The notes under the pieces were generated by a model. It saw only the letters and a list, made by a program, of their open reading frames with translations. It searched no databases and was not told the origin of the DNA. Positions 6,558-10,849 of a DNA stretch of 10,849 bases are shown here, in pieces. Origin of the DNA: an uncultured Oscillospiraceae bacterium (GTDB lineage Bacteria > Bacillota > Clostridia > Oscillospirales > Acutalibacteraceae). The stretch lies in NCBI GenBank assembly GCA_902489595.1, contig CABUAS010000063.1, positions 1 through 10,849 on the forward strand, read 5' to 3'. Numbering within the stretch: the stretch's first letter is position 1; each line of letters starts with the position of its first letter. The position numbers and the translations under genes are program-made.

Positions 6558-7670
6558 ATGAAAAAAAAGGTTTTAATTATCAATGAAAAACTTGAATACG
6601 GCGGTTCTGAATTTGTTGCAACAAGATTGCAGCAGGCGCTTGATTCTGAAAAATTTGAGTTTACATATTGTGTCCGCGGCAATGAAAAAGGACCTATTGA
6701 AGATGATATTTTAAAAACAGGAGTCAGAGTTATTCATCAGCCTGATGATAAGTTAAGTTATTTGAAAAGTTATAAATTTTATCTTGACTTATTTAAAAAA
6801 GAGCATTTTGATATTGTTCACAGTCATCAGTTATTTTTCAGCGGTATAGTTCTTGCCGCTGCAAAAAAAAGAAATGTAAAAATAAGAATTGCACATTCGC
6901 ATTTTACACAGCCGTTAACTTCACATATTTCAAAATTCAAATTTTTTCTTGCAAGATTTTACAGATACTTTATGCGCTTTATATTAGGCGTATCTGCAAC
7001 AACAATTATAGGCTGTAGTAAAGAATCCGGTGAGTTTCTTGCCGGAAAAAAACTTTTTGCAAAAAAAGGACTTGTTCTTAATAACGGAATAGATTTTGAG
7101 AGATACTTTTTTGATTATGAAAAAAGGCAAAAAATCAGAAAAGAATTTCAAATTGAAAATAAATGCGTATTGGGTCATATCGGTCATTATTCCTACATAA
7201 AAAATCAAAGATTTTTGATTGATATTTTTAAGCAGTTTCATTTGAAAAATAAAAACAGTGTTCTTTTGCTTGTAGGCGACGGCGAAGATAAGGAACTGCT
7301 TTTGGAAAAAGTAAATAAATACGGTCTTGAAAACGATGTGATTTTTGCAGGCTTCAGAAAAGATGTTCCCGATTTGCTGTCTGCAATGGATGTTATGGTT
7401 TTTCCGTCCTTGCATGAAGGCTTTCCGTTAACACTTATTGAGGCTCAGGCGTCAAAGTTGCCCTGTGTTGTCTCTGATACGGTTACAAAAGATGTTGAGC
7501 TCAGTAACGCATTGTCATTTGTTTCACTTGATGGCGATACAGATAAATGGTGCAGCGAAATTGAAAATATGGTTTTAATTAACAGAAATGATATAGATAA
7601 TTCAGCCGTAATTGAAAATTTTGATATAAAGAATATTGCAAAAAAACTTGAAAAAATTTATTTAAATTAA
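6558..7670 (+). CDS. GT4-family glycosyltransferase, EpsF-like
   Basis: This GT-B fold retaining glycosyltransferase begins with KVLIINEKLEYGGSEFVATR, where Gly15-Gly16 form the usual N-terminal loop. Other landmarks are HSHQLFFSG (88-96), IAHSHFTQP (111-119), LNNGIDFERY (174-183), GHIGHYSYIKNQ (206-217), LLVGDGED (237-244) and the E-x7-E motif, E287 to E295 in EGFPLTLIE, followed by AQASKLPCVVSD. Length 370 aa is normal. An in-frame stop lies 6 bases upstream, so the ATG cannot be moved back. I see no clear Shine-Dalgarno sequence, only a GTGG; with a 3-base gap, translation probably depends on ribosomes arriving from the gene before. The coding sequence starts with an A8 run right after the ATG. 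It is a paralogue of the gene at 2645-3727. Confidence 0.94.
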   Translation: MKKKVLIINEKLEYGGSEFVATRLQQALDSEKFEFTYCVRGNEKGPIEDDILKTGVRVIHQPDDKLSYLKSYKFYLDLFKKEHFDIVHSHQLFFSGIVLAAAKKRNVKIRIAHSHFTQPLTSHISKFKFFLARFYRYFMRFILGVSATTIIGCSKESGEFLAGKKLFAKKGLVLNNGIDFERYFFDYEKRQKIRKEFQIENKCVLGHIGHYSYIKNQRFLIDIFKQFHLKNKNSVLLLVGDGEDKELLLEKVNKYGLENDVIFAGFRKDVPDLLSAMDVMVFPSLHEGFPLTLIEAQASKLPCVVSDTVTKDVELSNALSFVSLDGDTDKWCSEIENMVLINRNDIDNSAVIENFDIKNIAKKLEKIYLN

Positions 7671-7675
7671 ATTGT

Positions 7676-7685
7676 AAAGGAGGAG
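7676..7685 (+). promoter_or_regulatory. Near-consensus ribosome binding site for the polymerase gene
   Basis: AAAGGAGGAG lies 6 bases before the ATG at 7692, in the longest gap of the window (21 bases). It is the strongest such site here and suggests independent initiation of the membrane polymerase rather than coupling to the gene before. Confidence 0.85.
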
Positions 7686-7691
7686 TAAACG

Positions 7692-8924
7692 ATGCTGTTA
7701 GGTTTAACAGGGCTGCAATTTTATGTTGCTGCGGTAATAATTTTTGCCATAGTCTATCTGTTTACTCCGAAAAAATATATTTGGTTTCCTTTTGCAGTTT
7801 TAACAATTCTTTTTGCTGTTCTGGCATATCATATTCTTCCGGACCCTGCCGATGATTTAAATATTTATTATCATCATATGGATGTTTTCAGAGAAATGGG
7901 CAGGGATGGACTTCGGTATGCAATAAATGAAGATTGGTTTGAGTGGAAAACGTTCAGAGCAAGTCTTTATTATGTGTATATTATAAGCAGGTTCCCAAAT
8001 AATAACTTTTTGCCTGCAATTACAATTCTTATTGTTTATTCTCTCAGCTTTGATGTTTTGTATAAAGCCGCAAAACGGTTTGATGTAAGTAAGGGCGGAT
8101 TGTTTTTTGCATCAATGTTTTTCATTGCAACATTCTGGTATTATGATGTTGCGTCGGGAACACGAAACGGTCTTGCGTTTGTAATTGCCTTTGCCACTGT
8201 TTATTATCATCTTGTAGAAAAGAAAAATATTTTTATATGTTTTGCAGGCTATCTTTGTGCGGCTTTGATGCACTCTACCGGTATCATACCTATTGTTATT
8301 GTGTTTGCCACATTGATTACCCGAAATTTTAAAAGCAAATTTATAAACATTCTGTTTATTTTCGGAATTTCAGGCAGTGCAGCACTTATTGAAGTTTTGG
8401 CGGATTTAACCGATAATTCCTTTATTCAGTCAATCGCCGGCAGAGCCGAAGTGCACGGAAATATAGACCCGCATTTGAATTTAACTATGGGATCAGGCGG
8501 CGGCAATACGATGTATCTTGTTACGCTTGTAACATTTTTTGTAGTTCTATTTCTTGTTTTGTATTTCGGTTCGTATATTAAAAAAAGCATATATTCAGAA
8601 GAAATAAAAGGCTTTATGCAATATACATCGCTTTTTGTGTGCTTCCTTTTGGGTTGTGCATTTACAAGCACGCTTGTATTTGTGCGTTTTGTTCGATGGA
8701 TTATTCCTGTTGTCGGCGGAATTTATATTATGGTTGGGCTGAAAGCACAACAGGATAATGAAAAGAAATATATTGAGGATTCATTCAATAATAATATCAT
8801 TCCGAAAAAATCTTTGATATACAGACTCAGACCTGTTGTTTGTATTGTCCTTACGGCATTTATGGGTTTATCGTTTTGGTATGCTTTGAACGGAAGTTCA
8901 CTTATATTCCTTCATTTACGATAG
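7692..8924 (+). CDS. EpsG/Wzy-like polysaccharide polymerase, multi-pass membrane protein
   Basis: This is a hydrophobic 410-residue protein with roughly ten membrane segments, among them about 7-24, 30-48, 104-124, 136-151, 160-174, 178-208, 216-236, 273-293, 309-345 and 380-397 (some may be two helices). It matches the EpsG family pattern: a charged N-terminal loop with acidic and aromatic residues (DPADDLNIYYHH, 51-62), TRNG at 157-160, a conserved His-Ser in ALMHSTG (191-197) and RFVRW (332-336). Such proteins join lipid-linked repeat units into a chain at the outer face of the membrane. The family assignment rests on topology and these motifs, since polymerases share little sequence. An O-antigen ligase-like role is less likely. 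A stretch rich in glycine (GSGGGN, 267-272) sits in a predicted external loop. It is the only multi-pass membrane protein in the window. Confidence 0.86.
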   Translation: MLLGLTGLQFYVAAVIIFAIVYLFTPKKYIWFPFAVLTILFAVLAYHILPDPADDLNIYYHHMDVFREMGRDGLRYAINEDWFEWKTFRASLYYVYIISRFPNNNFLPAITILIVYSLSFDVLYKAAKRFDVSKGGLFFASMFFIATFWYYDVASGTRNGLAFVIAFATVYYHLVEKKNIFICFAGYLCAALMHSTGIIPIVIVFATLITRNFKSKFINILFIFGISGSAALIEVLADLTDNSFIQSIAGRAEVHGNIDPHLNLTMGSGGGNTMYLVTLVTFFVVLFLVLYFGSYIKKSIYSEEIKGFMQYTSLFVCFLLGCAFTSTLVFVRFVRWIIPVVGGIYIMVGLKAQQDNEKKYIEDSFNNNIIPKKSLIYRLRPVVCIVLTAFMGLSFWYALNGSSLIFLHLR

Positions 8925-8937
8925 TTGAGGTGTTTAT

Positions 8938-9954
8938 ATGATAAGTATTATTGTTCCGATATATAAGGTCGAAAAATATCTTGATAAATGCGTAAACAGT
9001 ATTATAAATCAGACTTATAGGGATTTGGAAATCATTCTTGTTGACGATGGCTCACCTGATAACTGCCCGAAAATGTGCGATGCTTTTGCCGAGCATGACA
9101 GCAGAATTAAGGTTGTTCATAAGCAAAACGGCGGACTTATGTCTGCAAGGCAGGCGGGTCTTCGTGAGGCAACGGGTGAATATATCGGCTTTGTAGACGG
9201 TGATGACTGGATTGAGCCTGATATGTATATGCTTTTTTATAATGCGGTCCGTGATTATCAGCCTGATATGATTGTGTCGGAATTTTATTCGGATATGGGC
9301 AATGAGCTTTTTAAAAGCAGGCAGAATCTCTCAAAGCCTTACTTTACAAAAGATGAAATGATAAACGAAATCTACCCGAATATGCTTTTCAGACCGCCTT
9401 ATTATAATTTCGGAATTAACCCCTGCTGCTGGTCAAAGCTTTATAAAAAAGAGCTTCTTGAAAGCTGCCTTTACAGTATTCCCACGGAAATAAAAATCGG
9501 TGAGGATACGGCATTTACTTATCCGTGCCTTATTAAAGCAAAAAGTATGGCTTACATCAATAAAGCGTGCTATCATTATATTGACAGCCGTGACGGTTCT
9601 ATGACAAGCAGTTACGATGCCGATATGGAAAATACAATTCTTATTCCGTTTGAAATTCTGAAGAACTCTTTTGAAAAATCGGGTTATAATTTTTCAAATT
9701 CACTTGATTACTATCTGTTTTATCTTATTGAATTTATAATAAGAAATGAAGCCGCTGTTTCAAATAAAAAATCAAAAAAAGAAATCGTTAAAACATTAAG
9801 AAAATTTACTTGTAATAAAGAAGTTATTTCTGCATTGAAAAATATAAATTCGGCTGATTTGCCGCTCAGAAAAAAGTTTTTATTAACATTTTTTAAAATG
9901 AAATCAAACGAATTTATATATTTGTATATAAAGCTGTTAAGGAGATTAAGATGA
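8938..9954 (+). CDS. GT2-family glycosyltransferase
   Basis: This inverting GT-A glycosyltransferase shows ISIIVPIYKVEKYLDKCVNS at the N-terminus, DDGS (36-39), NGGLMSARQAG (64-74), DGDD (87-90) for the metal and a catalytic-region acidic pair E189-D190 in IGEDTAF. It also has NPCCWSKLYKKELL (161-174), a block common in EpsJ-like enzymes just before that pair. Length 338 aa is typical. GAGGTG sits 5 bases before the ATG. Its stop overlaps the start of the next gene (ATGA), and that gene is its close paralogue, so the pair probably arose by duplication. Role: transfer of one sugar to the lipid-linked glycan in the cytoplasm. The donor sugar is unknown. Base composition returns to a less AT-rich level here than in the three genes at 4629-7670. 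Confidence 0.95.
   Translation: MISIIVPIYKVEKYLDKCVNSIINQTYRDLEIILVDDGSPDNCPKMCDAFAEHDSRIKVVHKQNGGLMSARQAGLREATGEYIGFVDGDDWIEPDMYMLFYNAVRDYQPDMIVSEFYSDMGNELFKSRQNLSKPYFTKDEMINEIYPNMLFRPPYYNFGINPCCWSKLYKKELLESCLYSIPTEIKIGEDTAFTYPCLIKAKSMAYINKACYHYIDSRDGSMTSSYDADMENTILIPFEILKNSFEKSGYNFSNSLDYYLFYLIEFIIRNEAAVSNKKSKKEIVKTLRKFTCNKEVISALKNINSADLPLRKKFLLTFFKMKSNEFIYLYIKLLRRLR
9939..9944 (+). promoter_or_regulatory. Ribosome binding site for the last GT2 gene
   Basis: AAGGAG lies 6 bases before the ATG at 9951, within the end of the preceding gene. It confirms the 4-base overlapping start. Confidence 0.8.
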
Positions 9955-10849
9955 AAACGGAAAATCCTTTAATCAGTATTGTTATTCCTGTATATAAAGT
10001 TGAAAAATTTCTCGGCAGATGCGTGGAAAGTGCTGTTAATCAGACTTATAAGAATTTGGAGATTTTTCTGATTGATGACGGTTCACCTGATAATTGTCCT
10101 AAAATTTGTGATGATTGGGCATCAAAAGACGACCGTATAAAAGTTATTCACCTTGAAAATGCAGGTGTTGCCAATGCAAGAAATACTGCGCTGAAACAGG
10201 CAACGGGTGATTATATCGGTTTTATTGACGGCGATGATTATGTTGAGTCAGATATGTATCAGCAACTTGTTGAACTTGCTCTGAAATATAATTCAGATAT
10301 CACATTTTGTTCATATCAGATTAATGATGAGGACAGGGGAGAGGTCATCTGCTCTGAAATCCCAAAAGATGAAGTTATGAAAAATATTCTTATGGGAGAA
10401 TATGAATACGGTGTTCTGTGGAATAAACTTTATAAAAGCAGTGTAGTAAAAGATCTCGAAATGCCGCCGCTCAAATGCAGTGAGGATCTGCCTTATAATT
10501 ACTTTGCAATAAAAAATGCAGAAAAATTTGTTAAAACAGAGCTGAAGCTGTATCATTATTATCAGAATAGCAATAGCACTGTTCACGGTAATTTCGGTAT
10601 AGGTGCTTTTGATGCAGTTAAAGCGCGTAACATTATGATTGAAGATGTAAATGTTGATTTTAAAGAATATGCTGTTAAAGGCTTTGTTGTTTCTAACTTT
10701 GTGGTTTTAAGCGGCATTATAAAAAATCAGAAATGCTTTGAAAAATATGATGAATTAAGAGCCAATATTTTAAAATATAAAAAAGAGATTTTGACTTCAA
10801 AGCTATATTCTAAAAGAGATAAAATAAAGTTAATTATTCTTTTGATTTC
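9951..10849 (+). CDS. GT2-family glycosyltransferase, 3' end outside the window
   Basis: The reading frame from the ATG at 9951 stays open for 299 codons to the window edge, so the gene is cut by the window and not broken. The protein begins MKTENPLISIVIPVYKVEKF and has DDGS (42-45), NAGVANARNTA (70-80), DGDD (93-96), GVLWNKLYKSS (154-164) and the acidic pair E178-D179 in KCSEDLPYN. These are the GT2 donor-binding, metal and catalytic landmarks in normal order and spacing. Since related enzymes have about 320-340 residues, only a few tens of residues should be missing. It overlaps the preceding GT2 gene by 4 bases and is closely related to it. Expected role: another transfer step in repeat-unit synthesis. 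Confidence 0.93.
   Translation, partial: MKTENPLISIVIPVYKVEKFLGRCVESAVNQTYKNLEIFLIDDGSPDNCPKICDDWASKDDRIKVIHLENAGVANARNTALKQATGDYIGFIDGDDYVESDMYQQLVELALKYNSDITFCSYQINDEDRGEVICSEIPKDEVMKNILMGEYEYGVLWNKLYKSSVVKDLEMPPLKCSEDLPYNYFAIKNAEKFVKTELKLYHYYQNSNSTVHGNFGIGAFDAVKARNIMIEDVNVDFKEYAVKGFVVSNFVVLSGIIKNQKCFEKYDELRANILKYKKEILTSKLYSKRDKIKLIILLI

Noticed and set aside
10700..10849. A broken or truncated GT2 gene at the right end.
   Set aside because: The frame is open with no stop through the last base, so the gene is cut by the window and not by mutation.
1..10849. CRISPR arrays, insertion sequences, tRNA or rRNA genes, riboswitches.
   Set aside because: No regularly spaced repeats, transposase motifs, terminal inverted repeats or RNA gene signatures were seen, and coding sequence fills nearly every base.

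Overview
The window is part of a surface-polysaccharide (capsule or exopolysaccharide) biosynthesis locus from a low-GC Gram-positive bacterium. Clostridia, probably a gut member of the Oscillospirales or Lachnospirales, fits best. The reasons are the AT-rich coding sequence, AGA-dominated arginine codons, AAGGAGG-type ribosome binding sites, very tight gene packing, and the kinds of genes present (short PglC-like sugar transferase, EpsF-like GT4 enzymes, EpsG-family polymerase, DUF6625). This placement is an inference from style and content. No taxonomic marker gene is present.

Eleven genes lie head to tail on the + strand and fill almost the whole window. Gaps run from 1 to 21 bases and two junctions are 4-base ATGA overlaps (2645-2648 and 9951-9954). 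I see no terminator, promoter, RNA gene, mobile element, CRISPR array or antisense gene, and no stretch over 300 bases without a gene. The window therefore looks like the interior of one long operon that continues past both ends.

Layout: (1) an HpcH/HpaI-aldolase-like protein (29-844); (2) the initiating membrane phosphoglycosyl transferase (846-1499); (3) and (4) two GT4 glycosyltransferases (1512-2648, 2645-3727); (5) a five-bladed beta-propeller protein resembling the N-terminal domain of plant GINT1 (3737-4621); (6) a DUF6625 protein, probably a GT-A-like transferase (4629-5570); (7) a GT2 glycosyltransferase (5574-6554); (8) a third GT4 enzyme (6558-7670); (9) an EpsG/Wzy-type membrane polymerase (7692-8924); (10) a second GT2 enzyme (8938-9954); (11) a third GT2 enzyme cut off by the window end (9951-10849).

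Inferred joint function: the sugar transferase loads the first sugar phosphate onto undecaprenyl phosphate, the GT4, GT2 and perhaps DUF6625 enzymes extend it on the cytoplasmic face, and the EpsG-like protein polymerises the finished repeat units after export. The flippase, the chain-length and kinase regulators, and the nucleotide-sugar enzymes are not in the window and would be expected in the flanks. The least understood parts are the aldolase-like protein, which has Tyr where the family base is His, the propeller protein, and DUF6625. The stretch of about 4.6-7.7 kb looks more AT-rich than the rest, which suggests a mosaic origin.
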